From: Thiotrichales bacterium
GTDB lineage: Bacteria; Pseudomonadota; Gammaproteobacteria; Francisellales; CACEW01
Reading direction: 5' to 3'
Length of the DNA stretch: 64,000 nucleotides
Assembly (NCBI GenBank): GCA_947478175.1
Contig: CANJUQ010000006.1
Coordinates: forward strand, 1 to 64,000
Shown: in pieces, positions 28,407-38,424 of the stretch
Layout: every line of letters begins with the position of its first letter
How positions within the stretch are numbered: the stretch's first letter is position 1
Position numbers and translations under genes: made by a program
The notes under the pieces: model-generated
What the model saw: only the letters and a program-made list of their open reading frames with translations
The model's database searches: none
Told to the model about the DNA's origin: nothing

Positions 28407-28954
28407 AAAAATATCTACCGCAAAATCAAAAATTAAATCAAAAATTAAATCAAAAAAAGTCGCGCATATTACCCAAATCATGACCTAAATAAAATTCAAA
28501 ACGACGTTTAAAAAAACAAAAGCAAGACTCAAAAAAATAGTAATTAAAAAAATAAATTAAATTAAAAACAATAAACAATGGCCCTCGATATTTTAAATAT
28601 TAAACAAGACTTTAAGTTTTAATATTTTCAATTCAAAACTCGCATCAGAGTAACAATACACATGTTTGAAAAAGTTAAAAACATCAATAAAAAATAAAAT
28701 AAATAACACATAAAACAATCACTTGAAAACACAATATTAATTTTCGTATCTTTATGTATTTTAAAAGATTTTTTATAAAAAAATAAAAATAAAACAAATT
28801 GTTTTTAGATAAAAATAAAAAACAAAAAACAAAATATACAAATAAGAATAATGATTATTGATACGATTGTGACTGGTATTGATGAGATAAGTTTATGACT
28901 GTATATTGTCGCCCGTGTCACAACATTAAGCTGACATTTTAAGGAGAGAATACA
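28407..28954. other. Very AT-rich gap upstream of the second recombinase-like gene
   Basis: Roughly 550 bp between divergent aroE and the recombinase-like gene, with extreme A+T bias (long A and T runs), a 12-bp tandem repeat (AAAAATTAAATC, about 28425-28456) and no credible ORF. The last 100 bp are less biased and contain the probable promoter. Such curved, AT-rich DNA is a typical target of nucleoid-associated proteins. Confidence 0.6.
28846..28860 (+). promoter_or_regulatory. Fur-box-like palindrome near the recombinase-like promoter
   Basis: GAATAATGATTATTG is a near-perfect palindrome matching about 11 of 15 positions of the Fur 7-1-7 consensus. It directly precedes TTGATA (28859-28864), a possible -35. 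Because the region is so AT-rich, chance is a real explanation. Confidence 0.25.
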
Positions 28955-29575
28955 ATGATATATGGATACGTATGTGCGAACGAACATGTTGAGCCAAGTG
29001 ATCTTGAAAATGAGCTCAGACAATATGCCCAAAAAAAAGGCATAACTATTAATGAGTTCATCCAAGATGACGATAGCAACAAAACCAATTGGCGCCGCCG
29101 CCAAATTAGCAGCCTGATGGTCAATGCAAAACGCGGAACGGAAGTCATCGTTTACGAAGCTAGCGATGTAGCCCGTTCAACCTCCCAAGTGTTAGAAGCT
29201 CTCGAAGCTTTCTTAGAAAGAGGCATCATTCTGCACTTAGCTAAATACGAGCAAATTTTCACCTCTGAAAAAACTATCGACATCAAACAATTTCTTGAAT
29301 TGATGCAACATATTGAAAGCGACTTTGTGGCAAAAAGAACCACAGAAGCCTTGGCACGTCGCCGCGCTCAAGGTCTCCCATTGGGCAGACCTAAAGGCAA
29401 GCTTAATAAAACGCTTAAACTAGATAAGCACAAAAAAGACATCCAAAAATATCTAGATCTCAGAATCTCCAAAGCGTCGATTGCTAAATTAATCAACTGC
29501 CATCCACAAACGCTTTATAACTACATGGAAAAACGCAACCTCGCGACCGCTGAAATGGAAGAGGACGCCAAATAA
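28955..29575 (+). CDS. Second serine-recombinase-like protein lacking catalytic residues
   Basis: A 206-residue paralogue of the 20531-21202 product, with the same architecture: resolvase-like N-terminal domain, QHIESDFVAKRTTEALARRR helix, LPLGRPKGKLNK linker and HTH (ISKASIAKLINCHPQTLYNY). The resolvase start GYxRVS is GYVCAN here, so the nucleophilic Ser is Asn9 and Arg8 is Cys7. KLDRLGR reads YEASDVAR, losing Asp67 and Arg68 while one Arg (Arg74) remains. It cannot perform standard serine recombination by known chemistry. It has a strong AAGGAGAG ribosome-binding site and its own terminator (29634-29662), so it is a well-maintained single-gene unit. A regulator role is inferred. Confidence 0.87.
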   Translation: MIYGYVCANEHVEPSDLENELRQYAQKKGITINEFIQDDDSNKTNWRRRQISSLMVNAKRGTEVIVYEASDVARSTSQVLEALEAFLERGIILHLAKYEQIFTSEKTIDIKQFLELMQHIESDFVAKRTTEALARRRAQGLPLGRPKGKLNKTLKLDKHKKDIQKYLDLRISKASIAKLINCHPQTLYNYMEKRNLATAEMEEDAK

Positions 29576-29633
29576 ACATTTTTTCGTTTAGTAATTTTCT
29601 TTTTTCGAATTTTTTAAATCATAGTAAACCTTC

Positions 29634-29662
29634 GGCTCCAATATTCTTGGGGCCTTTTTTTT
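29634..29662 (+). terminator. Intrinsic terminator
   Basis: GGCTCCAA-TATTC-TTGGGGCC, an 8-bp stem with one G-U pair, followed by eight T. It ends the recombinase-like gene transcript; the convergent ldcA gene ends 27 bp beyond. Confidence 0.85.
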
Positions 29663-29688
29663 GGGTTTTATTTTTATTAAAAAAAAAT

Positions 29689-30585
29689 CTAGATCTCTAT
29701 CTCTCGCTCTAATATCAACGGATCATTCGATAATCCATGTCCAATTCTCGGCGTATAAAAAACAGGAATTTCTAATTTTTCTGCAAAATCTTTCAAAGCC
29801 CGCATTAAAATTTCGCCTTGAATTTTATTTTGATCTGGCTCAGGCGCTAATTCCCCCGCCCAGAAATCACCCAAAATTAGCGCTTTAATTTTTTCAAATT
29901 TCCCAATGCGATTTAAATATTTCAGCGTCCGATTAACCTGGTAACCCTTCTCGTGCCAGTCTTCTAAGAAAACAATTTTCCCATCTGTCTCAACTTCCCA
30001 CTGATCTTTAATGCTAATAGAGAGCAGGGTTAAATTACCGCCGATTAATTTTCCCGTTATTTTTTGTGAATTTTGGGCAGCTTGATTTAAAGCCGTTAAA
30101 TAATTTCGATCAAAACTATTTGAATACTTTCCAGACTTAACTAAATCAATGGTCTTTTGAATAGTCAAATCATCTGGGAATTTTCTAACAAACTGTAACG
30201 CCCCCATGCCATGCACCGCCGGCCAATTTAATTTCTGCGCGAAAAAAACCAAGATCGCCGTGAAATCAGAAAACCCAATCAGCATCTTGGGTTTTGCTTT
30301 TTTTAATTCAGGCAAAGCTTTCACTAAGTACGGAATAATATCGCAAGACCCTTCACCCCCACGGCAGGACCAAAGATGACTCACAGAGTCGTCCAAACAA
30401 TAGGCTAAAAAATTTTCTGATTTTTCTTGAGCGCTCTTCGGGGAAACATAACATTCAGAACTAAAGACAACGGGCACACCCAATTTTTCTGGAAGAATTC
30501 TTCCCGCCTCTTTCACTTCAAATTCTGGAGAAACCGACGCTGTTGCGACGATGGCAATTTTTTGAAGTGGGAAAAAATCTTGCAT
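29689..30585 (-). CDS. ldcA: LD-carboxypeptidase LdcA
   Basis: Cytoplasmic serine peptidase that removes the terminal D-Ala from murein tetrapeptides during peptidoglycan recycling. Starting at ATG 30585, with AGGA 6 nt upstream, gives 298 residues: LQKIAIVATASVSP, WSCRGGEGSCDIIPYL (family GGxG motif), KMLIGFSDFTAILVFF with the nucleophilic Ser in GFSD, WPAVHGMGAL, GKLIGGNLTLLSIS, IVFLEDWHEKGYQVNRTL, and IPVFYTPRIGHG with the catalytic His. The longer upstream frame to 30687 has no family similarity. Divergent from uvrB. Confidence 0.92.
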   Translation of the reverse strand: MQDFFPLQKIAIVATASVSPEFEVKEAGRILPEKLGVPVVFSSECYVSPKSAQEKSENFLAYCLDDSVSHLWSCRGGEGSCDIIPYLVKALPELKKAKPKMLIGFSDFTAILVFFAQKLNWPAVHGMGALQFVRKFPDDLTIQKTIDLVKSGKYSNSFDRNYLTALNQAAQNSQKITGKLIGGNLTLLSISIKDQWEVETDGKIVFLEDWHEKGYQVNRTLKYLNRIGKFEKIKALILGDFWAGELAPEPDQNKIQGEILMRALKDFAEKLEIPVFYTPRIGHGLSNDPLILEREIEI

Positions 30586-30790
30586 AGACAATCCTAAAAA
30601 ATGGTAAGGCCCGGATTTTATAGGGCTGTGTATGGAATGGCCATGAAGGGTGATGAGCGACAATGAAAATTTCCCTAAAAAACTCATGTTTATTTCAAGC
30701 CATTTCCCCCATCAAAACCATTCACCCTTCGCCCCCCCAAAAATATCCGTTAGACTCCCCGCCCGTTTTTTCACCTGAAATTATCATCCC

Positions 30791-32815
30791 ATGGAAAACA
30801 GAGAAAACAGACCGTTCGAACTTCACTCGAATTACCTACCCGCAGGGGATCAACCCACCGCAATCAAAATTCTGGAAGCCAGCTTAAACAAAGGTGAAAT
30901 GCATCAGGTTTTATTAGGTGTGACAGGGTCAGGTAAGACTTTTACCATGGCTAATTTAATTAAAAACACCCAAAGACCGACTTTGATTCTCGCCCATAAC
31001 AAAACCCTCGCCGCCCAGCTCTATGGCGAAATGCGAGGATTTTTTCCGAATAATGCCGTCGAGTATTTCGTCTCTTACTATGATTATTATCAGCCAGAAG
31101 CTTATGTCCCCCAGTCCGATACTTTTATAGAAAAAGACGCGTCGATTAACGAACATATCGAACAAATGAGACTATCCGCGACTAAAGCCATTCTCGAACG
31201 TTCGGACACGATTATTATTGCAACGGTCTCAGCCATCTATGGCCTAGGGGATCCCAAAACTTATTTATCTATGGTCTTGCATCTTGTTAATAAAGACCGA
31301 ATCAGCCCCAAAGAAATCATGTATCGTTTGGCAAAAATGCAATACCAACGCAATGATATTGCTCTCTTACGGGGGACGTTTAGAGTTCGGGGAGAAATCA
31401 TTGATGTCTTTCCTGCTGAATCTGAAAAAGAAGCCATTCGAATAGATTTATTTGATGAGCAGATTGAATCTTTAAGTTATTTCGACCCTCTTACAGGAAA
31501 AATTAGCCATAAAGCTCCCCGCCTGACTATTTATCCAAAATCCCACTATGTCACGCCCAAAGAACAAGTTTTAAATATTATTGATCAAATAAAATTCGAC
31601 CTGGCAGAGAGATTAAAAATCTTAGAGTCTCAAGACAAAATCTTAGAAGCCGCGAGACTTAAACAACGGACTTTTTTTGATATCGAAATGATGATCGAAC
31701 TGGGCTATTGCACCGGGATAGAAAATTATTCGAGATATCTCTCTGGAAGATCCCCGGGTGACCCACCTCCGACTTTATTTGATTACTTACCCAAGAACGC
31801 GCTGTTAATTATTGATGAATCCCATGTAACTGTCCCCCAATTGGGCGCCATGTATTTGGGAGATCGATCTAGAAAAGAAAACTTGGTTAACTATGGCTTT
31901 AGACTCCCCAGCGCCATGGATAACCGACCATTAAAATTCGAAGAATTATTAAAACTTATACCTCAGACGCTCTATACCTCTGCGACGCCTGGGACATTTG
32001 AAAAAGAGCATGCGTCTGTTATTGCCGAACAAATTGTCAGACCGACTGGTTTAGTGGACCCCGTCATAGAAATCAGGCCCGCCGGGACTCAAGTCGACAA
32101 TGTCATGCAAGAAATCCAAGAGATTATAAAAAAAGGTGAACGACTTTTAATTACAACTTTGACTAAAAGAATGGCTGAAGATTTGACTGATTTTTTATTT
32201 GAACATGGCATTAAAGTCCGTTATTTACATTCAGATATTGAAACCGTCGAACGCATAGAAATCATTCGAGATTTAAGACTGGGCGTCTTTGATGTCCTAG
32301 TGGGCATTAATTTATTACGCGAAGGCTTGGATATGCCTGAAGTATCGACAGTCGCTATTTTCGATGCCGATAAAGAAGGCTTTTTAAGATCCGATCGCGC
32401 TTTAATTCAAACCATTGGACGTGCCGCGAGGCATCTGAATGGCCGAGCGATTTTATATGCCGATCGCATTACCAATTCCATGCAACGCGCCATCGATGAA
32501 ACGAATAGACGCCGTCAAAAACAAATCGCTTTTAACCAAGCTCATGGGATTACGCCTCAGAGTATTAAAAAATCAGTCGAAGATATTATGGAAGGGGCCT
32601 TGTCCAAAAATGCTTATTCTAAAAATGCTCTACGGGAAAAAAGTAAGAATTCTCGCGACGATCTCCCCGTAGGTGCATTGACCCCCGCTCAGGCAAAACA
32701 GACAATAGCCAGCCTTGAAAAGGCCATGCGCCTCCATGCCCAGAATCTGGAATTTGAACAGGCCGTCAAAATCCGGGATCAATTATTAGAACTAAGAGAA
32801 TTTTTTAAACTGTGA
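30791..32815 (+). CDS. uvrB: Excinuclease ABC subunit B
   Basis: Damage-verification helicase-like subunit of nucleotide excision repair. The 674-residue protein shows Walker [17 protein letters not shown] (about 40-55), the beta-hairpin region [34 protein letters not shown] (DEAD-like box), [54 protein letters not shown] and a C-terminal UVR motif ([20 protein letters not shown]) that binds UvrC. Length is standard. Its stop overlaps the next gene's GTG start, so the GNAT gene is coupled to it. Confidence 0.98.
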   Translation: MENRENRPFELHSNYLPAGDQPTAIKILEASLNKGEMHQVLLGVTGSGKTFTMANLIKNTQRPTLILAHNKTLAAQLYGEMRGFFPNNAVEYFVSYYDYYQPEAYVPQSDTFIEKDASINEHIEQMRLSATKAILERSDTIIIATVSAIYGLGDPKTYLSMVLHLVNKDRISPKEIMYRLAKMQYQRNDIALLRGTFRVRGEIIDVFPAESEKEAIRIDLFDEQIESLSYFDPLTGKISHKAPRLTIYPKSHYVTPKEQVLNIIDQIKFDLAERLKILESQDKILEAARLKQRTFFDIEMMIELGYCTGIENYSRYLSGRSPGDPPPTLFDYLPKNALLIIDESHVTVPQLGAMYLGDRSRKENLVNYGFRLPSAMDNRPLKFEELLKLIPQTLYTSATPGTFEKEHASVIAEQIVRPTGLVDPVIEIRPAGTQVDNVMQEIQEIIKKGERLLITTLTKRMAEDLTDFLFEHGIKVRYLHSDIETVERIEIIRDLRLGVFDVLVGINLLREGLDMPEVSTVAIFDADKEGFLRSDRALIQTIGRAARHLNGRAILYADRITNSMQRAIDETNRRRQKQIAFNQAHGITPQSIKKSVEDIMEGALSKNAYSKNALREKSKNSRDDLPVGALTPAQAKQTIASLEKAMRLHAQNLEFEQAVKIRDQLLELREFFKL

Positions 32816-33774
32816 TTACCCTTATTAAAACCACACAACTCACCTCAGGGCAGCTAGATCAGCTTGAATTACTTTGCCAACGTTCTGAGAAAAAAGAAGG
32901 TTTTAGGACCCATTTTTATTGGAACGCCATGAGTGATCGTCCTGGCGATTTTTTCTCGGATTTCTTGCTGTATATCAACCAAGAATTGGTGGCTTGTGTT
33001 TCGCTATTTTTATTTGAAGAAGACGCCGTTGAAATCTGTGCACTGACTCATCCAGACCATCGAAAAAAAGGCTATTTTTATCGCTTATTTAGCGAAGCTC
33101 AAATGGAAATATTTAATCTCGAATTGAAATATTGTTTGTTTTGCTGTCCTAAAAATTCAGCCTATGCCAAGCGTTTATTTGAACGCGTCAACGCCACTTA
33201 TCAGTCCAGCGAAATCCAATTGATCATGACGCGAGAATGCCATGCGTTATTGGGCTCGAAAAATAAATCAGAAAGCCCAGAAAAAATTTCCCTCAAAAAA
33301 GCGCAATTGACTGATGCTAAAACTTTGGCTTATTTGGGCTCCCAATGTTTTTCAACCCATGAAACATCAGAATTAGAACGCATGGTGCAAATTCTTTCAG
33401 AAAAAAAACGTTCCGCTTTTATGGCGATTTATCAAAATAAAATCATTGGGAAAACCCACTGTATTAAATCTTCTCAAACTAATATTACTTTGCATGATTT
33501 TTGTTTATTGCCTGAGTTTCAAAATCAAGGCTTAGCCATGGCACTCTTAGAAAAAATACTGGCTCATTTTTTTCGTTACAACTGCGAAAACATTCGTATT
33601 CATGCCTCTTCCAATCAGCAAGCCGCCCTTAAGCTTTATAAAAAAATAGGATTTCAAGAAGCTGAGACCATTGAATATTGGCGTTTAAATATTTCGCCTG
33701 ATTCTGAATCTGCAAATGCACTCGATGATTTTGATATGTCTGCCACTTCTTTTAATAGGCATGTGTTGCATTAG
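32812..33774 (+). CDS. Tandem GNAT-domain acetyltransferase
   Basis: A 320-residue protein starting at GTG 32812 within the uvrB stop. Two GNAT folds are apparent: an N-terminal one with [20 protein letters not shown] (about 78-97) and a C-terminal one with [20 protein letters not shown] and [18 protein letters not shown] (about 218-290), each showing the acetyl-CoA-binding Q/RxxGx pattern. Substrate unknown; such proteins acetylate amines, proteins or antibiotics. Coupling to uvrB is probably positional rather than functional. A palindromic repeat follows the stop. Confidence 0.8.
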   Translation: MITLIKTTQLTSGQLDQLELLCQRSEKKEGFRTHFYWNAMSDRPGDFFSDFLLYINQELVACVSLFLFEEDAVEICALTHPDHRKKGYFYRLFSEAQMEIFNLELKYCLFCCPKNSAYAKRLFERVNATYQSSEIQLIMTRECHALLGSKNKSESPEKISLKKAQLTDAKTLAYLGSQCFSTHETSELERMVQILSEKKRSAFMAIYQNKIIGKTHCIKSSQTNITLHDFCLLPEFQNQGLAMALLEKILAHFFRYNCENIRIHASSNQQAALKLYKKIGFQEAETIEYWRLNISPDSESANALDDFDMSATSFNRHVLH

Positions 33775-33785
33775 AAGCCTATCGA

Positions 33786-33810
33786 GGGCGAATACAAGAT
33801 TCGCCCCTAC
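33786..33810. repeat. Dispersed palindromic repeat, copy 2
   Basis: GGGCGAAT-ACAAG-ATTCGCCC with trailing CTAC; identical 25-nt core to 44324-44348 and same architecture as 2002-2027. Located 12 bp after the GNAT stop codon. Confidence 0.85.
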
Positions 33811-33864
33811 ACCCTCATTCTTAAATATAAAGAACAAACAATAAATAAATTAAGGTAACTAAAC

Positions 33865-34758
33865 ATGGATGAAAACTTAAATTCTAATAACGATCTGCTT
33901 TCTAGCTTTATTTTCGACGAGCTGCCCATCCGCGGTGTGATCGTCAAATTAGATCAGGTTATCAAAACTATTTTTTCAACTCAGACTTATCCCCCTATTA
34001 TTCAACAATTGCTTTCAGAGGCTTTGATTGCCGTCGTTATGCTATTTAGCCTGTCCAAAGAAAGCGGGAAAATGACGTTGCAATTTCAAAGCGAAAATGA
34101 AAAAAACCCAATTAAATTATTGTCCGTTCGTTGTACGTTTGATCGAAAGCTCAGAGCCTTGGCTCAATGGAACACGCCACTAGACAATTCGGCTTCTTTT
34201 TCTGATTTGATGGGCCATGGCCAGCTGGTCATGACATATCAGTCCGACAGTTCTCTCGATCAATTTCAAAGCATGATTCCTCTGACGGGAAATTCTCTGT
34301 CAGATTCTGTTGAAGCTTATTTCACTCAGTCAGATCAATTAAAAACCTATTTAAAAATTAGCTCTGGCAATCAAGAGCAAGATCAGCCTCAAATAGCTTC
34401 AGGGATCATGCTTCAGGTCATGCCAGAGTTATCTAACCAAGCTGACAAACAAGAAGAAAGTTTCATTCATGTCACTACGCTAGCTAAAACTCTCACAGAT
34501 CTTGAGTTACTTAAAGACTCTCCTGAGACAATTTTAATTAAATTATTTAGCCAAGATCAGGTCCGTGTATTTGAACCTCGTGAGCTTTATTTTGGCTGCG
34601 GTTGTTCTCTAGAAAAAATGCAAGATGCCATTCGATCCATGGGCAAAACAGAAGCTTTGAAAATATTGGAAGAAGAAGGCTATCTCGAGGTAAAATGCGA
34701 GTTTTGCCAAACCCAGTTTTCGTTTGCCCAAAATGAAGTGGAGAAGCTTTTCTCATGA
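33865..34758 (+). CDS. hslO: Redox-regulated chaperone Hsp33
   Basis: Holdase activated by oxidative unfolding. The 297-residue protein has the N-terminal Hsp33 domain (LPIRGVIVKLDQVIKTIFST) and the C-terminal redox switch: YFGCGCSLEKM (CxC) and VKCEFCQTQF (CxxC), the four zinc-binding cysteines. Length is close to E. coli HslO (292). A good ribosome-binding site (TAAGGTAAC) precedes the ATG. Its stop overlaps the next ATG by 4 nt, coupling it to the peptide transporter. Confidence 0.96.
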   Translation: MDENLNSNNDLLSSFIFDELPIRGVIVKLDQVIKTIFSTQTYPPIIQQLLSEALIAVVMLFSLSKESGKMTLQFQSENEKNPIKLLSVRCTFDRKLRALAQWNTPLDNSASFSDLMGHGQLVMTYQSDSSLDQFQSMIPLTGNSLSDSVEAYFTQSDQLKTYLKISSGNQEQDQPQIASGIMLQVMPELSNQADKQEESFIHVTTLAKTLTDLELLKDSPETILIKLFSQDQVRVFEPRELYFGCGCSLEKMQDAIRSMGKTEALKILEEEGYLEVKCEFCQTQFSFAQNEVEKLFS

Positions 34759-36212
34759 TTAAAATAAATAAATATAACAAAAGCCTGCCGGTCTTTTTCG
34801 GGACAGAAATGTGGGAACGTTATGGTTTTTATGTCGTCCAATCTTTATTGGCTTTATATCTGACCTTACAAGTCCATATGCCCGATGAAAAAATTTATAC
34901 CCTCGTCGGGTCCTTTACGGCGTTGACTTATATCTCACCCATCATTGGCGGCTGGATTGCGGACCATTTTTTAGGCCAGAAAAAAGCTGTTTTGGCGGGA
35001 GGCGTCGTCTTATTCTTGGCTTATCTGCTCCTAACTTTTTCGCTATCTCTTAATCATTTGATTTTGTCGTTTGCCAGCATTGCAATGGGAACCGGACTAT
35101 TAAAACCTAATATTTCGTCTCTACTGGGTCGACAATATCTTCCTAATGACCCCAAGAGAAATTCAGCATTTACGATTTTTTATTTGGGAATTACCGCAGG
35201 GATTATTTTAGGAACGACGCTGCCGAGCCAATTACAAATTTGGCTTGGCTGGCGGGCTTGTTTTTTCAGTGCCGCCATTGGGGCTTTGCTGTCTATTTTT
35301 GTTTTTTGGACCGGCACAAAATTATTAAATATTCCCGAGTATGCCGTTTTAAAATATTCCGCGGGAATTAACTGGCTCGCAGCACTTGGCCTGATTTTTT
35401 TATCTTATTTTATTTTCTATCTAGTGCTTTCTCATCCTAATATTGCCAATGCTTTTTTTATCCTAGTGGTCATTTGGGCTGTTTTAATCGTTTTAAAAAT
35501 TGCCTTTTTTAAAGAGCAGAAAGATCAGCGTAGAAAAACACTGTCTTTATTAATTTTATTTGCCGTCTCAACTTGTTTTTGGGCATTTTATTTCGAAATG
35601 TTCATGATGCTGACTTTATTTATTACCCGCGCTGTTAATCCCATCGTTCTGGGCATCCGTTTTCCAGCGCCATACTATGTCACCGTAGAAAGCGTCGGCA
35701 TGATTTTCTTTGGAGTGTTTTTATCCAAACTTTGGACCCGAGAAACTTATAAAAATATTGCTTTCTCAATCAGCATTAAATTTATGATCGCGATTGTTTT
35801 TATCTTATTGGCCTATGGGGTTATTTTAATTTCTTCGAGTAATACCTCTATAGATTTGATCTCAGCCTGGCCGATTTTGTTTGCTTATCTTTTAATTTCT
35901 TTGGCAGAGCTAATGCTATCCCCGATTGGCTTAGCTGCCGTAACGCGTCTAGCCGGCCCGAAAGTCGTCAGTACTTTAATGGGTGTATTTTTTGTGTCTT
36001 TAGGCATTGGTGGATTTCTGTCAGGACAGCTGGCTAAACTCGCGGCCATTGAATCTACTTCAGCCAATTTGACCCAGATTAAATCCGCTTATTTTCATGG
36101 GTTCTCAATCTTAAGCCTGATCTTAATCGCTGTATTGATTTTGACGGGGTTGGCTTGTTGGGGTGTTAAAAAACTCAGTCAAAATATCGCCTGGGAAGAT
36201 ATTGGGGCGTGA
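34755..36212 (+). CDS. POT/PTR-family proton-dependent oligopeptide transporter
   Basis: A 485-residue membrane protein with 12-14 hydrophobic segments. Near the N-terminus FFGTEMWERYGFYVVQSLLA holds the ExxERxxY proton-coupling motif, followed by YISPIIGGWIADHFLGQKKA (MFS loop motif) and MGTGLLKPNISSLLGRQY, all typical of POT transporters (DtpA-like). These import di- and tripeptides with protons, which suits an amino-acid-dependent intracellular lifestyle. Exact substrate range cannot be told. Translationally coupled to hslO. Confidence 0.88.
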   Translation: MIKINKYNKSLPVFFGTEMWERYGFYVVQSLLALYLTLQVHMPDEKIYTLVGSFTALTYISPIIGGWIADHFLGQKKAVLAGGVVLFLAYLLLTFSLSLNHLILSFASIAMGTGLLKPNISSLLGRQYLPNDPKRNSAFTIFYLGITAGIILGTTLPSQLQIWLGWRACFFSAAIGALLSIFVFWTGTKLLNIPEYAVLKYSAGINWLAALGLIFLSYFIFYLVLSHPNIANAFFILVVIWAVLIVLKIAFFKEQKDQRRKTLSLLILFAVSTCFWAFYFEMFMMLTLFITRAVNPIVLGIRFPAPYYVTVESVGMIFFGVFLSKLWTRETYKNIAFSISIKFMIAIVFILLAYGVILISSSNTSIDLISAWPILFAYLLISLAELMLSPIGLAAVTRLAGPKVVSTLMGVFFVSLGIGGFLSGQLAKLAAIESTSANLTQIKSAYFHGFSILSLILIAVLILTGLACWGVKKLSQNIAWEDIGA

Positions 36213-36293
36213 TTTAATGACCGCCTTGCATCCATCGATCGTGTCGTGTTAGTAGAGTCGCTCCTTAAAACCCAACCCCAGTGATGCCAGCCC

Positions 36294-36950
36294 ATGCCAA
36301 CTGTTTTATTTGATTTTGACTCTACTTTAATTCGATGCGAAAGCCTGGAAGAAATTTGTGCTGAATATCTCGATGACGACACCCGCCGAGATATTTCTTT
36401 AATTACCCAGGCCGGCATGGAAGGAAAAATTTCTTTTGCTGAATCTCTCTCTATGCGACTCAAACTGGCCCAGCCAACTAAAACCGCCATTGAAAAATTT
36501 ACAGCGAACCCAGAACTTTATTTAACTCACGGTATGAAAGATTTAATCAAATCACTGTCCACTCGCTGCGACATTTGGGTGATTTCAGGTGGCTTAGTCG
36601 ATGTTATTTACCCCTTCGCTGAAGCCGTGAATATTCCCAGAGAACGAGTACGGGGAATCACGGGCCGATGGGATGGTGAAATTTTTCATCTCAAAAAATC
36701 AGACCCCTTTGTGTCTGGGAAAATCGAAGGCTGCCAAGCCTTGGTTCGACATTGGAAATCCCCTACACTCGCCGTCGGCGATGGGATTACCGATTTTGCG
36801 CTGTATCAAGAAGGCCTAGTGAATCACTTTCTTCCTTATACAGAACATGTCACTCGTGATTTTGTTAAAACAGAAAAGCTCACTCCCATTCGCAATGTCT
36901 ACGAATTAAAATCTGCTATTGACTCTATCCTCGAGGCTGCTACGTCATGA
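36294..36950 (+). CDS. SerB-like HAD-family phosphatase
   Basis: A 218-residue HAD phosphatase. Motif I is VLFDFDSTLIRCESLEE (nucleophile Asp7), motif II the Ser of IWVISGGLVDVI, motif III a Lys in VSGKIEG and motif IV LAVGDGITDFALYQ. The EICAEYL and GMEGKISFAESLSMR segments are as in phosphoserine phosphatase (PSP-like, HAD-IB). Phosphoserine is the likely substrate, but related enzymes use other phosphomonoesters. The stop overlaps the dacA ATG by 4 nt. Confidence 0.8.
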   Translation: MPTVLFDFDSTLIRCESLEEICAEYLDDDTRRDISLITQAGMEGKISFAESLSMRLKLAQPTKTAIEKFTANPELYLTHGMKDLIKSLSTRCDIWVISGGLVDVIYPFAEAVNIPRERVRGITGRWDGEIFHLKKSDPFVSGKIEGCQALVRHWKSPTLAVGDGITDFALYQEGLVNHFLPYTEHVTRDFVKTEKLTPIRNVYELKSAIDSILEAATS

Positions 36951-38269
36951 AAAAAATTATTACTTTGAGCATCACTGCTTTTTTAACTACTTCTGTATTT
37001 TCTGTATTTGCTACAACAGCAACGTCTACTGTCACTACTATGCCAGTTTCTACACTCACTTCTAATAGCCCAGTACCTTTAAATAGCTACGGCGCGGTCG
37101 ACATGAAAGCCAATGTACCCTTGTCTGCTCAAGTCCCTGCTAAACCCACTGGATTTGTAGACCCTGTCGTCACGCCTCTTTCAACTATTTTTTCTAAAAA
37201 TGTCCCGATTCCCCCTAGCTTAAATAGCAAAAGCTATTTGCTCATGGATGCCAATACAGGCGCAGTCATTGCGACTAACAATCCCAATGAAAGATTGGCT
37301 CCAGCGTCTTTAACAAAACTCATGCTGCTTTACATTGCTGAACAAGAACTAGCCCAGGGGCAAATTCACTTAGACGACATGGTGACTGTGCAACCCGTTG
37401 CTTGGGCAACCGGGGGTTCTCGTATGTTCTTAAAACCGGGTGCTCAAGTTGCCGTCAGAGATTTAATTTCTGGAATCATTGTCGACTCAGGCAATGACGC
37501 TGCTGTCACGCTCGCTTTACATATGGCTGGGACACAAGACGCCATGGTGAATCTCATGAATCAGCAAGCAGCTCAGCTAGGCATGACCAACACACATTTC
37601 TCAGATGTCATGGGTCTTCCTGCTCCGAACCATTATTCGACAGCTTATGATTTTGGCTTGCTCGCCAGTGCAATCGTCACTCAATATCCACAATATTTAT
37701 CTTGGTATGGCCAAAAATGGTTTAGCTACAACGGCATTAAGCAACCCAATTTTAATAAACTTTTATTTATTTACCCTTATGCCCAAGGCTTAAAAACAGG
37801 GTCCACTAGTAGCGCAGGATTCTCTTTAGTTTCAGCCGCCAAAATGCCAAATAACAATATGCAATTGGTCGGCATTGTTTTAAATACTCCAAGTGGCGAT
37901 GATTCAGCCGCAGATAGCAAAGCATTATTAACTTATGGCTTTAATTTTTTCACCACTAAAAAAATCTATGACGCGGGTCAAACTTTAAATTCAGCTCGCG
38001 TGTATTTTGGCCAAGATAAACAAACGCCCGTAGGTTTAAGCAGTGCTCTTAATGTCACGTTACCCAGCTCTGTTACAGCCGAACTTTCTGCCAAACTCAC
38101 GCTACAACCCAGACTAGAAGCACCGATTACACAAAATCAAACTGTCGGTAAAATCGATATTTTATTAAATAACCAAGTCATCGAATCCGTTCCAGCGGTC
38201 GCTTTAAAAGCCAATCCAAGCGGAAGTATCTGGCGAAGAATATCTGATCAAATTTCGAGTTGGTTTTAA
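36947..38269 (+). CDS. dacA: D-alanyl-D-alanine carboxypeptidase (PBP5/DacA type)
   Basis: Periplasmic enzyme that trims the terminal D-Ala from peptidoglycan pentapeptides. The 440-residue protein has a signal peptide (KKIITLSITAFLTTSVFSVF), a Thr/Ser/Pro-rich linker of about 70 residues, and the penicillin-binding triad: SxxK in PASLTKLMLLY, SGN in VDSGNDAAVT and KTG in LKTGSTSSAG. The C-terminal domain ends in the amphipathic IWRRISDQISSWF helix that anchors PBP5 to the inner membrane. The linker before the catalytic domain is longer than in E. coli DacA. Third gene of a tightly packed run after the POT gene. Confidence 0.95.
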   Translation: MKKIITLSITAFLTTSVFSVFATTATSTVTTMPVSTLTSNSPVPLNSYGAVDMKANVPLSAQVPAKPTGFVDPVVTPLSTIFSKNVPIPPSLNSKSYLLMDANTGAVIATNNPNERLAPASLTKLMLLYIAEQELAQGQIHLDDMVTVQPVAWATGGSRMFLKPGAQVAVRDLISGIIVDSGNDAAVTLALHMAGTQDAMVNLMNQQAAQLGMTNTHFSDVMGLPAPNHYSTAYDFGLLASAIVTQYPQYLSWYGQKWFSYNGIKQPNFNKLLFIYPYAQGLKTGSTSSAGFSLVSAAKMPNNNMQLVGIVLNTPSGDDSAADSKALLTYGFNFFTTKKIYDAGQTLNSARVYFGQDKQTPVGLSSALNVTLPSSVTAELSAKLTLQPRLEAPITQNQTVGKIDILLNNQVIESVPAVALKANPSGSIWRRISDQISSWF

Positions 38270-38288
38270 AAAAACTCTGCTAATATCC

Positions 38289-38305
38289 GCCCCCGAAACG
38301 GGGGC
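38289..38305 (+). terminator. Hairpin after dacA
   Basis: GCCCCCG-AAA-CGGGGGC, a perfect 7-bp GC stem with a triloop 19 bp after the dacA stop. The following TTACTTTGCTT is only moderately T-rich. Confidence 0.7.
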
Positions 38306-38424
38306 TTACTTTGCTTAGCTTTTATTTAAATTTCTTGCTTCGTATACTCCGTTCCAGTCTGTCTCTTGTGAGGCAGCCCGATGAAAAAGGATTTTTTATC
38401 GGTATCACCAAGGGGGTATTTATT

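Noticed and set aside
28425..28481. Upstream extension of AroE encoding FDLIFDLIFDF
   Set aside because: It is a tandem repeat in AT-rich DNA; the family N-terminus begins at MTDRYCVVG.
38311..38424. Upstream extension of the 29-codon ORF to 67 codons
   Set aside because: It lacks a ribosome-binding site and encodes a Leu-rich sequence from the region just after the dacA hairpin; only the inner ATG has a proper site.
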